Below are positions 12,091-23,602 of a DNA stretch of 64,000 bases, one piece after another. This stretch comes from Prosopocoilus inquinatus (Eukaryota > Arthropoda > Insecta > Coleoptera > Lucanidae). The notes beneath the pieces were generated by a model that was given only the letters and a program-made list of their open reading frames with translations, was not told the origin of the DNA and ran no database searches. The DNA is taken from NCBI GenBank assembly GCA_036172665.1, contig CM069877.1, forward strand, positions 17,695,001 through 17,759,000, written 5' to 3'. Position 1 is the first letter of the stretch; every line of letters starts with the position of its first letter. The position numbers and the translations under genes are program-made.

Positions 12091-13867
12091 CTGGCAGAAC
12101 AAGTGACCTTCGGAGCGCGAAACCAAACTAGACAGCTGACATCGCACGACCAGGTGGCAGTCGTCCAGGACCGTATTGAAGAACCTCCGCGTTGGCAACA
12201 GCGCCTCCAAATCGGTGACCAACTCCAGAAAACGCTCACAGTAATGCACCTGGAAAAAGTCGCATATGATAAAAACAAATGAACATCTGATTACCCAGAT
12301 AAAACAATTTTGAAACACATCCTGTATACAGGTAGCCGCCGAGTGGCGTGGTCTTCTCTACCGTCTAAAGTATACAAGACAGAAAAGAAATTCAAACGAG
12401 CTGAGGTGTAAATCAGTCAGCTCTATTTTGTAAAATTATTTTTGGCTATACAGGCTGTTCAGTAACTGAGAGCCATACCAGTTATATTTTTTTAACTGGA
12501 AAACCCAGCATATTTTTACTTACTTAGAAAGTACGCATAACGAATATGTAATAACCAAAGTTTTCGGAAAATATAACTCTGGTATGACTCTCTGTTACTG
12601 AACATCCTGTACAGCCAATAATTTTATAAAATAGAGCTGACTAATTTACACATTTACACGCTCATTTGAATTTTTTTTCTATCTTGTATACTTTAGAGAA
12701 GATCGCGGCATACAGTATACACCCTGTATTTACAAGAAAAAAAAAACTGATTGAATTTTTAAACCCTGTATCTTTTTGTTTGAGGAGAAATTTACCTTGT
12801 CATCCGGAACATGCCCCTCCTTGGGGATGGTCTCCAAGATGGCCATGAACTTGATCATTAACTTCTGCAGGAACGTGCGCTCCCAAGTGAGCTTCTCCAA
12901 CTGCTCGGGGCGGTCTTTCTTTTGTATGGCGCGCCAGTACTTCTTCCATTTGGGGCAGACTTTGAACTCGTGCTCCCTGCGAGCCGCTTGGAGGGAGACC
13001 CACATGGACAGAGAGACGAGTCGCTTCACTTGGTCCCGACAGAGGACTTCCTCCATGCTGTTAAAACAGTGGTTCAGGAACACCAATAAGGCAGTCTGTT
13101 CCTTCAGAGTAACCAGAAGTTCGTCCTCAAGACAAGAATGCAGGACTTGTTGGAAAAAGTCGGGGAAAAAGTGACTGTCTTTTTTGAAGGCCTAAAAAAT
13201 CAGATTTTTTTTATTGCACCATTTGCAAATTAAAATCACATTGAACAATCTGTACCCAGTAAGTTAACTAATAATTAGCTTTAGATCTAGAAATATTTAA
13301 ATAAATTATAAGGCTGGGAAATTCTGTGTCTTTAGTGAGAATCGATCACATTTTCTTAATGACCCCAATTTTGAAATAGAGAAACAGCTGGTAGTACAGC
13401 TTGACGTACCTGCCAAACTTGAACTCTTTCGCGAAATTTTTCGTTAAGCATAATCACTATGGACATGATGTGTGCGATAGTGGCCCCTGGCTTATAATTC
13501 GGCCACAAATAATTTTCCAAATACTGACTGAACTCCAGCACCATGATCCTTCGCACCGAGAAACTGCAATTATTCAAAAAGGCAAACACTCACCAATGCT
13601 CACACATAACCTCCAAAGCTACTTACTTGCTCCCCTTGATGTCCTGCATGTAAATATCTTCGATGATGTTGGGGTCGAAGGGTATGTGATTGTGAGCGGT
13701 ATGCGGAGCCCAGTATTTCTCGGCGAGCTGAGAAAAATTTGGATACGAGGTTAGAATCTCGCGGCTTGAGGGGCAGGGGGGATGCTCACCTGTGTAATGT
13801 GGTCGGCGTTGATTTGTTCCACAGTCGGGGCGATTACTTTCGAGGGTGCGATCACATCTGCCATCAT
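12091..13867 (-). CDS. AQR: Aquarius (intron-binding spliceosomal helicase), 5' five exons only
   Basis: Exons on the minus strand: 13867-13790 (starts ATGATG), 13727-13627, 13563-13410, 13191-12796, 12249-12091. All have GT-AG borders and consistent phases, giving about 296 residues. The translation carries aquarius N-terminal landmarks: [68 protein letters not shown] and [10 protein letters not shown]. Aquarius is an SF1-type RNA helicase of the intron-binding complex in the nucleus. Visible here is the N-terminal armadillo-like part; the helicase motifs lie in exons I cannot find. The last exon ends with a good donor (CAG then GTACGT), so the gene may continue beyond a long intron, possibly past the oppositely oriented receptor gene, or may be truncated. 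A foldback element lies in the last visible intron. Confidence 0.9.
12321..12728. mobile_element. Foldback element inside an aquarius intron
   Basis: The left arm (about 12321-12485) and right arm (about 12580-12728) are imperfect reverse complements. They share AAAGTATACAAGA, AGTCAGCTCTATTTT, TTGGCTATACAG and TGTTCAGTAACTGAGAG, and have CCTGTATACA-like termini. A single-arm relic of the same family is at 37.8-38.0 kb. No coding capacity. Confidence 0.65.
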
Positions 13868-14037
13868 TTCTTCCACGTTAATTACTAATTAATCACATAA
13901 GACAAAGCGAACATTTGAGAATTCGCAAAGAATCACTGCAAGCCGCAACCCCGCAACGCTCGCAAAACGTTTTGTTTTGTTTACGTCAGCGCTACCAACT
14001 ATGCAGCATGCACCTACCTGAACGTACTAAGGTACCT

Positions 14038-14227
14038 AAGGTGCTTTCTTTCATTTAAAAGTTTGAATCGTGTTTCGAATAGTTTGGATCTGAATTTCGT
14101 AGTTTTTGCAACAAAACACCTGACTTGAATTTTTGATTTACAGTTCGTTTGTAAATAACCATAATTCAATCCAAACAAGTTTTAAAAATGGAGAGATTTA
14201 AGGATTTAAGGTGCTTTAAAGCACCTT
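14038..14227. mobile_element. MITE of the AAGGTGCTTT family
   Basis: Begins AAGGTGCTTTCTTTCATT and ends in the palindromic GTGCTTTAAAGCACCTT. The body (AAAGTTTGAATCGTGTTTCG and TGCAACAAAACACCTGACTTG) recurs at 47561-47792 in the opposite orientation and at about 47919-48020. It lies about 170 bp upstream of the aquarius start. A diverged relative is near 25.67-25.77 kb. Confidence 0.65.
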
Positions 14228-15799
14228 AAATCCAAATCGACGCACTAGACGACACATCGATTTTAAATTTTCACCTTGTCTAAACATGAAAGGTTATTAA
14301 GAAAAGTTGTTTAAAATTAGGAACTAACCCCAATTCCCAAATTTCAGCGAAAATTTTTTATTTTTAATTATTTGATTAACAGCAAAATTTAGCTAGCTGA
14401 AACACACAGAACCAAAAATATCATTATTTATATGTTATACTAAGCCTTCATCATGTGGTGTCCATTTTTCAAAAGGTCTGTCATTTTGCTCTCCATGGGA
14501 CAGTTACAAAAGAAAATATTCACTGTAAATGTATTATTTCAGCTTGTCTTTGAATAATTAAAAATTAAAATTTTTTGCCCAAATTTAAGAATTCGGATTA
14601 TTTTCTGATTCTAAACAACTTTTCGTGATTAAACAAGATCAAATATGTTCATTTTTTGCAATTTGCAAAAATTTAGAATCGATCCGTTAATAAATTTAAA
14701 GTCAGGGATTTGTAGCTGAGAAGTGAAACACAGGGGATATCTTTAAAGCAAACCGCACATTAGCATCGCATCATTTTGCAAACTAAAAATCCGCAGCAAT
14801 CACTACCTAATATAGTTTTTGTACGTCAGTTCATTCCGTACTGATTGGTGCAAATTTTTAGTTTAGCATATGAAGCAATGTAACAGATCCTAACGTCCAC
14901 TTCGATAAAGCTGCTTTAACACTTGTAAACTTTAAAATGTTTGATTACAGCGCTACCCCTTTGCTGATGAGCCCCCAAACTGAGTCGAAACAGCTGTCTA
15001 AGGGATCCCACTGTAATCGAAACTGTATTCATAATAAGTAGTTGCAAAGGAATCTTACTCACATATGTATAATATTCAAATTACTCACATATGTATAATA
15101 TTCAAATTCTCCTTATCCTGAGATTTCCTTATTTTGTAAGACAGAGATAGATTTAATAAATTCGAAACCCATCCTCTTGTAGAAAGTCCCAATGACCAAA
15201 TGCAAAGATAAAGTATATCCTGTATTAAAGTATCTACATATATTATATTTTCTAAATGTGACACAAAAGGAATCTAAAAAATACTACGCAAAGTGTTTAT
15301 TAATACAATTAATGAAACTTGGGTGGACATCCATTTATGTATTTACAATCAAAATAATATGTTGAAACACCGAATACAAAAATATAAACCGTGAAGATCA
15401 TAATAATTATAAAATCTAATCCGCTTATTAATCTGAACGGGCGAAATAGGTGTACTTGCAGGCGGGAGACAATATAACGTAAGGCTGCATATCAGCTGTG
15501 TATATTTGCTGAGTTTGGTCCAAAACTTCTATGTAATCGTTGTAAATCATGCATTTGCTTCAAAAACTTATATGGCTTCATCATCATTTTACCATGCTAA
15601 AACTTTTGTTCTCGGTGAGGTGGCAAAATTCTGTAAATATAAATTAAGAAAATGATATATAGGTACATTATAATGTCAAAACTACTAAAGAAAATCGTAT
15701 TACTTACCCTTCATCGGTTTTTCCTTATTAATATAAAAACACTTTAGACGATGTGACTGATAATCTGAAATTTATCTGTTTTACAAATATGTAAAATAA
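14228..15799. other. Intergenic AT-rich sequence
   Basis: No exon recognised. The only structure is a direct 26-bp tandem duplication at 15057-15082 and 15083-15108 (unit starts ACTCACATATG). Copy A of the gypsy element begins directly after, with ATAA at 15796-15799 as target duplication. Confidence 0.5.
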
Positions 15800-16126
15800 T
15801 GCTACGTTTCTAGGGTTTAAATTTATTTATTTAAACGAATAAAACACTTGATAAAAACTTAACCGTAATTTAATAAAGCTTAAAAACTAATTTATTTGTA
15901 ACAATTTATTTACACACTAAAAGTCTAACTTCGACGATCGCTGTTAGAATTCGACTGCCTCGTGAGTCAACTCCGGGCGATTTTATATCATTTGCTGCCG
16001 TCTGGAAGTCTCTACGCTGGAAGATTCTAGTCTGTTCGATGTAGGCCCCGATGGCGTGACGGCCGATGACACATAACAGCGAACCGACTTCTTGACGCCT
16101 TGCGCTAAGCCGGTTGGCGCGCCACA
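15800..16126 (-). repeat. 3' LTR of gypsy copy A
   Basis: 327 bp. In the sense of the element it begins TGTGGCGCGCC and carries a TATA box (GATATAAAATCG) with a cap-like CAGTC downstream, so it holds the promoter. AATAAA-type signals follow. The terminal TGTTACG of the partner LTR is TGCTACG here. Confidence 0.9.
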
Positions 16127-19100
16127 CTGCCCCCTTCTTAAAAACGTTTCGTCTCGAAATGTTCCTGGTGATAGTCTTGAAGGAGGGTGTCGGAATCTAC
16201 ATGCTGGCCCATTCTTGCAACTTCCCGTCTGGAAGAAGTAGCAGTCTACGGTTTTGCTGTTGCTGACTGTTGCCTGTGGGTGGTGGCTGCAGACTAGGAC
16301 TTCAATTCCCGTTCTGTGGAAGATGACTTCCAGCATGCTTCGAATTACTCTCCAGTCTAGTCCGTCCAATCCGCAGCCCAATTTGGGGATGGCTAACTTC
16401 ATCTGATGGTTCTCTATTAGCTGTCTCCTCAGGCTATATAGGGCTCTCCACATAGTCACATAGTCAGGTTTACCGCTTGATGTCTTCTTAGTGACTAAAT
16501 AATGCACGTGGCGCCTCCGATCTGCCGTCGAATCAATGATCTGCAAGCTCTTGCCTACCACGGGATGCTGTCTTCGTAGCTCCTCGATTTGGCCAAATTT
16601 CTTCCTAAACACCTGAGCGATTCCTTTGGACATTTTCAGGTCTTCTGCTACGCAGTGGGCCAGACTGTACTCCAGTGGCACTTTAAAGAGATCTTGTTGC
16701 TTCTCCGTGGTCACTCCAAACCGTGCCTTGCTTCCTTCGGCGTGATGAGACATGAAGGTTTCGAAGTTCACTTCGGAAACTTGCGCCCTTTGTACTGTCC
16801 CTTCATCTGCTTCTCCATGGTAAGGGGCTATCCGGTTGAAGTGGATTACTTTGGGTTTGCCATTGGGGACCTTCCTGATGCGATAAACGACGTCGTTGAT
16901 CCGTTTCATCACTTTGTAAGGACCTTCCCAAGAGGTCTGTAATTTTAGGGAGAGGCCTCGACGTCTTTGGGGGTTATAAAGCCAGACCAGTGCTCCAGGT
17001 TGGTATCCCCCGTGTTGAGCGTTGATGTCATAGTGCTCCTTCATCCGATCGCTGGCCGTCTGTATATTGTGACGCACTTGGTTGTGGATATCATCCATTT
17101 TCCTGCGTAATTTGCTCACGTAATCTTCGTCGGCAGAGACTTCGCCAGGCTTCACACCAAACTTCAGGTCGCAGGGCAGTCTCGGTTCTCGCCCGAATAC
17201 CACTTTCGCGGGAGTCTCCCCTGTTGTCTCATGAACAGATGAGCGGTATGCCATTAGAAACAGGGGGATGTACGTGTCCCAGTCCCTCTGATGATTGGAA
17301 ACGTCCTTGGACAAATGTCGGTTGATGGTTCTGTTGAACCTTTCCACCATTCCGTCCGACTGTGGGTGGAGTGCAGTTGTTCTAGTTTTTCGTACGCCGA
17401 GTAGAGTACACACGTTCTTGAACAAGGCCGATTCAAAGTTCCTTCCTTGGTCTGAATGCAGTTCCATAGGTGCACCATACCGACTGATCCATTCCCTGAC
17501 AAGGACTTCCGCAATAGTGACCGCCTCTTGGTTAGGTAGGGCGTAAGCTTCAACCCACTTACTAAAGTAGTCCATTACCACGACGATGTACTTGTTTCCA
17601 CCATTCGTTTCTGGAAACGGGCCGGCTACATCGATGGCAACTCTCTCAAAAGGACTTCCAACGTTGTACTGTCTCATGGGACCCTTACCCCGCCTGTGGG
17701 GGCCGTTACTGGCTGCGCAGACTGCACACTTTCTGCACCAATCCTTCACGTCTTCCTTGCAGTTCACCCAGTAAAATCTTTCGCGCACCTTCTCCATAGT
17801 CTTCTTAACTCCCAGATGCCCTCCCGAAGTTCCATCGTGAAGTTCCCTCAGAACTTCTGGCACCCTATTCTTGGGGATTAGTAACTGTGTCTTCTCTTCC
17901 ATGCCTTCTGGATTCTCCATGCTTCGTCTCAGAAGACCACGATCCAACACTATGGAGTCCCACTGCGCCCAGTATGATTTTACGGACGGTGCACATGGTG
18001 CTACCTCTTCCCAGGTAGGCCTCGCGTCTCTGCTTTTCCACTCTAGCACTAATTTCAAATCCGGGTCGTTCTCCTGGTCTCTTCGCAGTTCTTCGGCTTG
18101 CCATTTGTCGTCAACAATGGCTGTCCTCGCAGTCGTGGCTACTTTCTCGTCCAAACGACTACAGTGCTTACAGTCTTCGGCACAGGGTCTTCTCGACAAA
18201 GCATCGGCATTTCGATGGCTAGTTCCTGCCCGATGCTGAATTTCAAAATCGTACTCCTGAAGTCGTTCGATCCATCGTGCAACTTGCCCTTCTGGGTTCT
18301 TGAAACGGAGAAGCCATTTTAGAGCGGCGTGGTCGGTCCTCAGCAGGAAGCGTCTACCATACAAGTACTTGTAGAAGTGTTCTATCGTTTTTACGACGGC
18401 TAGCAATTCCCTTCTTGTGACGCAGTAGTTTCGTTCCGGCTTTGATAGGACTTTACTGAAGTAGCCGATCACCTTCTCTTGCCCCTCTTGTATCTGGGAG
18501 AGTACGCCACCAATCCCAACGTTGCTAGCATCTGTGTCCACGACGAATTTGCCTTCCGGGAGAGGATAACTCAAAATAGGAGCACTAATCAAGTACTGCT
18601 TTAGTTGTTCAAAGCCAATTTGACACTGTTGGTCCCATTCAAATGGACGACCTTCTTCAGTGAGTTTTGTTAATGGCTTAGCAATGTCTGCAAATCCAGG
18701 AACGTAGCGCCGATAGTAAGTGCACAGGCCAAGGAAACTCCTTATTTGGTGTTTATTTCTGGGAGTTGGCCAGTCTTTCACCACCTGGAACAGGTGACAC
18801 TTCTTGAGGTTAAGCTTTAGTCCAGCTCCGCGAAGCCGCTGGAACACTCCTTCCAGGTTCCTTAGGTGGTCGTCGAACGTCTTTCCCACGACAATTATGT
18901 CGTCAAGGTACACCATGCACGTTGTCCAGGACAGACCTTTCAGAACCGTCTCCATTAACCTCTCGAATGTCGTTGGGGCATTACATAATCCGAATGGCAT
19001 CACTGTGAACTGCCACAGACCCATACCAATGGAAAACGCCGTCTTTTGTCGATCTTCGGGCGCCAGCTCCACTTGCCAATATCCACTCTTTAAGTCGAAA

Positions 19101-20395
19101 GTTGAGAAGATCTTTGAGCCGGCCAGGGTGTCCAGGGTATCATCAATCCGTGGCAGGGGATAGCTGTCCTTCTTGGTGACATTGTTGAGTAACCGGTAGT
19201 CTACACAGAACCTGGTGGACCCATCCTTCTTCTTCACAAGCACTACTGGTGACGCCCACGGGCTGCTTGATGGTTCTATTACATTATCCTTTTCCATCTC
19301 GCGAATAATGCGTTCCGCTTCCTCACGCTTCGCCAACGGTAATCGCCTTGGAGCTTGACGGATAGGTCTTTCTTCTCCAGTCTCTATTTTGTGTTTCACG
19401 ACATCAGTTCTTCCCTTGGATCCATTTTCTATCTCAAATACATCTTGATAGCGGCCGATCAGGTTCTTTGCTTTTGTCTTCTGGTCTGGAGTCAATTCCT
19501 GGGCTGTTGACATAACCATTTCCCATAATTTCTTTGGGACTTTCGCTTCTGGCACGTTTATTTCAAGTTGCCGGGAGATGGAGGACACCATGGTGCAGCT
19601 TCCCAAGATTGTTCCTTTCTTGATATTGACAGAGAAACAATTGACGTTCATCAGGCGGACAGGTACTTCCTTCTTCGCCGTCAACAACATTTTCCCAACG
19701 AGGACTCCTCTTCCAATCTTTTGATCATCAGTATTAGGTTCAACCATAATGACTTGCCCGTCTTGAAAAACACCGTCCAGTTTTGCGTCGACGATAACCT
19801 CAGTCCTGCTGGGTAATACAACGTCTTCAGCGAGGACTACTCGAGCGGCCACGTCCCCTCGTTGATGTAGAACCAACTCCTCATTATTGACCGCCATCAC
19901 GCCACGCTTTAAGTCCAATTGGAACCCGTGGGCACACATGACGTCCATGCCCAAAATTGCCTCGTCCTCTATATCTGCCACCAGTGCACGGTGTTTTATT
20001 GGAGTTGAACCAATGGTGATGATAACCTCTACTTCACCGTGGACAGTTGCTGATGTTCCAGTTGCAGTTTTCAGTTTCCACTTGGTCGGCTCGGTGCGTC
20101 CAGATGACTTAATGACGTCGGGTCTTAGGATGGTCTTCGTCGCACCCGTATCCAACAACATGGTGTGAGGAATGTCATCAATGGTAACATCCACGAAGAT
20201 ACTGCTGGTTAACTGCCGTAGGGATATTACTTGGTTGGCTTTCGTCTTTGGGGGCCTTTGAATACGGGTCGACGTTTGCCCCTCTGCACCGACCCGGCTT
20301 AGTTTAACTGCGGCTTCCTTGGATCCTGTCTGGGTTTTTGGACATCGCCTACGAACATGTCCTTCCTCCTGGCAATTCCAACACACCAGCGGCAC
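15983..20395 (-). pseudogene. Pol polyprotein of gypsy copy A (PR-RT-RNaseH-IN-macro-CCCH)
   Basis: One open frame of 1470 codons. Visible in order: zinc knuckle CWNCQEEGHVRRRC (5-18); protease LLDTGA (D82); RT with STFDLKSGYW (about 431) and YLDD (496-499); RNase H DTDAS (about 620) and TDHAAL; integrase with an H/H/C/C zinc region, catalytic D, D (HSDQG) and E (VERFNRTI), and the WEGPYKV motif; macro domain (about 1225-1372); CCCH finger C1385, C1393, C1399, H1403. The frame opens at 20395 because an R1-clade LINE supplied new bases, and an extra base near 20338 fuses the gag zinc knuckle with pol. It runs on into the 3' LTR. Against copy C it lacks 23 codons in the RT thumb/connection (HLFQ joins VVKDW). 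Interrupted from its own gag, so scored as non-functional. Confidence 0.9.
16280..16723 (-). other. TARG1/OARD1-like macro domain in pol of copy A
   Basis: Residues about 1225-1372 of pol. The segment begins with a DLF motif, then SLAHCVAEDLKMSKGIAQVF, KKFGQIEEL, HYLVTKK, a KPDY segment, and IPKLGCGLDGLDW. These match the TARG1 (OARD1, C6orf130) family of macro domains, which remove ADP-ribose from acidic residues. The family's catalytic lysine (in YLVTKK, 1303/1304) and aspartate (D1344 in GCGLD) are both present. Function is inferred from the family. A CCCH zinc finger follows 12 residues later (16187-16243). The same unit is open in copies B (about 30660-31210) and C (about 53870-54400). 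Confidence 0.88.
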
Positions 20396-21795
20396 ACGGG
20401 AACAAAGGTGGCATATGCCGACGACATTGTTGTACTCGTTAAAGCCAACAGCAGATCTGAAATAGAAAGCAAATTAAAACTAATGATGGATAGAATACTT
20501 ACCTGGGTCGTTGAGAACAAAATGTCCGTCTCTACATCTAAAACGGTCGGAGTCTTGCTGAAAGGAACCCTAAATCTTGCCAGACCACCAACGGTGCGAT
20601 TAGACGGGAGCTCATTGAAATGGTCCAGTCAAACTAAATACCTGGGTGTAATCTTAGATTCCGGGCTCACCTTTTTGCCACACGCGCGTTACCTGCAAAA
20701 CAAGTTGAAAAATGTGGCTGGTAAACTTAGACGAGTCGTACTGGGCGATTGGGGACTCAGAAGCAGTGTATTGAAGGTCATCTACGAAGGCGTTGGGAAG
20801 AGCATCCTATGCTACGCTGCGACAATTTGGCACGATCGAGCAGGCCACTCACACATATTCAGAGCGTTAGTTTCAGGTCAAAGACCGTTCTTGCTTGCCA
20901 TAACCCGTGCCTGTAGGACCATCTCCAACGATGCCCTGCAAGTATTAAGCTGCTGCCTGCCCCCTGACTTAGAAGTAAAATTGGCCGCTACTAACACCTA
21001 CATAAAAAGAGGAAAGAGTACTCACCTATTTGAGGTAGCAATCGACGGAAATAACAAAAAGGAAGCCAGACTCCTCGCGAAGGAAACGGTGCACCAAAAA
21101 TGGCAGACACGATGGGAAACCTCCTCCAAGGGCAGAGTCACACACTCCTGGATACCTGAAATCAGAAATTGGCAGACAAATAAATTCAAAACCTTCAATT
21201 ACGAACTTACCACTTTTCTGTCCGGCCATGGGTCATTCGCGGCCAAACTCCACTCGTTGGGCCTGTCGGAGACGGATACCTGCGCCTGCGGAGAAACAGA
21301 GGATTGGAAACACGTCTTACAAGATTGTGAACTCTACCTGGACGAGCGGACCCTCCTGTTCCCGGAAGGACTGGATACCACACCAGATACGCTGCTGACA
21401 CGGGCGGATTCCCTCTTCGAGCTGTCCAAGGCAATCTACAACAAAAAAAGAAGAAATCAGTAAAATTCAACATGGGAAACGGACTTCATTACAGGACAGG
21501 AGAAGAACGGAGTCAAGGATAGATACAGGGTATGAATAAGGAAGCGGTTAGAAGCCAGGAAAGAGCACAGGACCAGAAGTACTGGTGCAAAGAGCAGTGG
21601 TAAAAGTCAGCCAGTAAAACTGGAAAAAAAAAAAAAAACAAGACCTGGAAAAAAGAGGTAGGGAGGGCGAGGATAGGGGATGAACTTCGATGCTGTAACA
21701 AAAATAAAAAAGGTCAGGTCTAGAAAAAGAAATAGCACAGCGGGGTATGGGCTGACGCCCGGGTACCCGGAGCATACTCTCAGGAGTATCATGAA
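20394..21795 (+). mobile_element. 5'-truncated R1-clade LINE inserted in gypsy copy A
   Basis: A 1.4-kb insertion with an 11-bp target duplication ACACCAGCGGC (20383-20393 and 21796-21806); copy C shows the unoccupied site. The plus-strand frame to 21463 (about 350 codons) starts inside the RT palm with VAYADDIVVLV. It continues through the thumb (TKYLGVILDSG) to the C-terminal CxC...H...C finger (CACGETEDWKHVLQDC). This organisation is that of R1/TRAS-type non-LTR retrotransposons; the rest of ORF2 and ORF1 are missing through 5' truncation. A 3' UTR of about 330 bp with a 15-A run at 21631 ends in ATCATGAA rather than a long poly(A). Confidence 0.9.
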
Positions 21796-23176
21796 ACACC
21801 AGCGGCTTCTTCTGCTTGAGGACCTGTTCCACAATGCGGCGAACATCCTCGGCGGTGGCATATTCCTTGGATTGCCCCTTATTAGCAGATCCCACCTTGG
21901 CGTTGGCGGACTCTTCTTCTTCTTCCTCTTGGAAGTCCATAGCCGCTCGCACCTTGACATGCCCTCTTAAAACTCGTCTCGCCGCTTCAAATTCCAAGGC
22001 ATAAGCCAATGCGTTCTTGGATGTCTTCGGATGGGTCATTCTCAATGCCTGCTGGTTGTCTGGGTCACGGATTCCATCTATGAAGGTCTGCACCGTCAAA
22101 CATTTGAGGAATTCAACAGGAGCTGTGGGATATGCCAACTGGGCCAGACGCGCAACGTCTGCTTCGAATTCCTGAAGAGTTTCTCCGGATTTCTGACAGC
22201 GATTCCTCAACTGCGCATGGTATACCTCGGTCAGATGGGCCTGTTCGTAACGCATTTCCATCCTATTCACCAGCTTGTCGAAGTCTTCTTGTTCCTCTGG
22301 CGGCATCGTCTGTAGCACATCGATAGCGTCCCCTCTCAAGGCCACAATTAACGAAGTGGCTTTTTCGCTGGCCGTCCATCTGTTCGCCTTTGCTGCTGCT
22401 TCGAACTGTTTGAAGTAGTTGGGCCAAGAAGACTTTCCATCGAACGTTGGTGGTTTTATTTTTAATTTCGAATTTTCTGCTGGTTCTTCCACAATTCGGG
22501 TTTCATTATTTTCTAGTACTTCTACTGGTGGCTGATCCCCGAACACTCGCAACCCCGCCATGATTTGTTCCAGATTTTTGATTTTGTTATCCTGCTGGAA
22601 TATTATTTCTTCCACATTTTCTTGCAGGTTTCTTGTTTCTTCCGATATTTTTACCACTAGTTTATCTTCGAGTCCTTTCGTCTGTTCTAGAAATTCACTC
22701 TTCAAATTTCCGGACTGTTCTAGAAGTTTCTCGTCGAAATTTCTGGATTGCTCTAGAAATTTCTCGTCTAAGTCTCCAGATTGTTCCAACAATTTATTCT
22801 GTAATTTATCGAAATTTCCAGATTGTTCTAGAAGCTTCTCCTCTAAATTTCTAGATTGTTCTCGAAGTTCGTCCTTGAAATTTCCAGATTGTTCTCGAAG
22901 TTCGTCCTTGAAATTTCCAGATTGTTCTAGAAGCTTTTGCTCTAAATTTCTGGATTGTTCTCGAAGTTCATCTTTCAGGATTTTATTAAAATCGACGGGA
23001 CCACACGAAATTTCGAAAAGGAAGGTCTCTGGATCTTCGCCAGCTGTCAACAAATCGGATCGGAGACGCTGTTGAAGTGCGCCTTTCAAACCACCGGTTT
23101 CTAACTCTCATTCTTCCAATTCGGTTTTTAATTCGGCCACTTTTAAGTCTTTCAACAACACTTTTCTCGTAGCCAT
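21796..23176 (-). pseudogene. Gag of gypsy copy A, interrupted
   Basis: Start ATG at 23176-23174 (MATRKVLLKDLK). The N-terminus fits a SAP-type motif (LKDLKVAELKTELEE). Codon 23 is TGA where copy C has CGA. Then come nine copies of an 11-residue repeat (LREQSGNFKDE-type), a gag core (FDGKSSWPNYFKQFEAA, LTEVYHAQLRNR), and a basic/acidic linker ending at the R1 insertion in the zinc knuckle. Apart from the nonsense codon the frame is continuous: at the spot where copies B and C have a five-base G run and are frameshifted, A has four bases. Expected role: capsid/nucleocapsid. Confidence 0.85.
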
Positions 23177-23275
23177 TGTTTTTTTTTCCGATACTGTACT
23201 TATTTAATAATCTGATTAAATTTAATTTACTTTAAATTGTTTATTTATTTGCACAAACCCGCACACCGACACCAC

Positions 23276-23602
23276 TGTTACGTTTCTAGGGTTAAAATTT
23301 ATTTATTTAAACGAATAAAACACTTGATAAAAACTTAACCGTAATTTAATAAAGCTTAAAAACTAATTTATTTGTAACAATTTATTTACACACTAAAAGT
23401 CTAACTTCGATGATCGCTGTTAGAATTCGACTGCCTCGTGAGTCAACTCCGGGCGATTTTATATCATTTGCTGCCGTCTGGAAGTCTCTACGCTGGAAGA
23501 TTCTAGTCTGTTCGATGTAGGCCCCGATGGTGTGACGGCCGATGACACATAACAGCGAACCGACTTCTTGACGCCTTGCGCTAAGCCGGTTGGCGCGCCA
23601 CA
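23276..23602 (-). repeat. 5' LTR of gypsy copy A
   Basis: 327 bp, starting TGTTACGTTTCTAGGG and ending GGCGCGCCACA on the plus strand. It differs from the other LTR at about four positions (for example GATGATCG against GACGATCG, and GATGGTGTG against GATGGCGTG). The next four bases, ATAA, repeat the left flank. Confidence 0.9.

Larger units (their letters stand above)
15800..23602 (-). mobile_element. Ty3/gypsy LTR retrotransposon copy A with macro domain
   Basis: LTRs of 327 bp at 23276-23602 (5') and 15800-16126 (3') differ by only about four bases. They begin TG and end CA in the element's sense, apart from one C for T at the 3' LTR end. ATAA flanks both sides (15796-15799 and 23603-23606). 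Sense order is LTR, gag, pol, purine-rich AAGAAGGGGGCAG, LTR. The sequence just inside the 5' LTR starts GTGGTGTCGG, a likely primer-binding site. Lesions: nonsense codon at about gag codon 23 (TGA, complement of 23108-23110), an R1-clade LINE at the gag/pol junction, and a 69-bp in-frame deletion in RT near 18786. Confidence 0.95.

Noticed and set aside
15983..20395. Active retrotransposon based on the 1470-codon frame
   Set aside because: The long frame hides a 69-bp RT deletion, the upstream gag has a nonsense codon, and a LINE separates the two.
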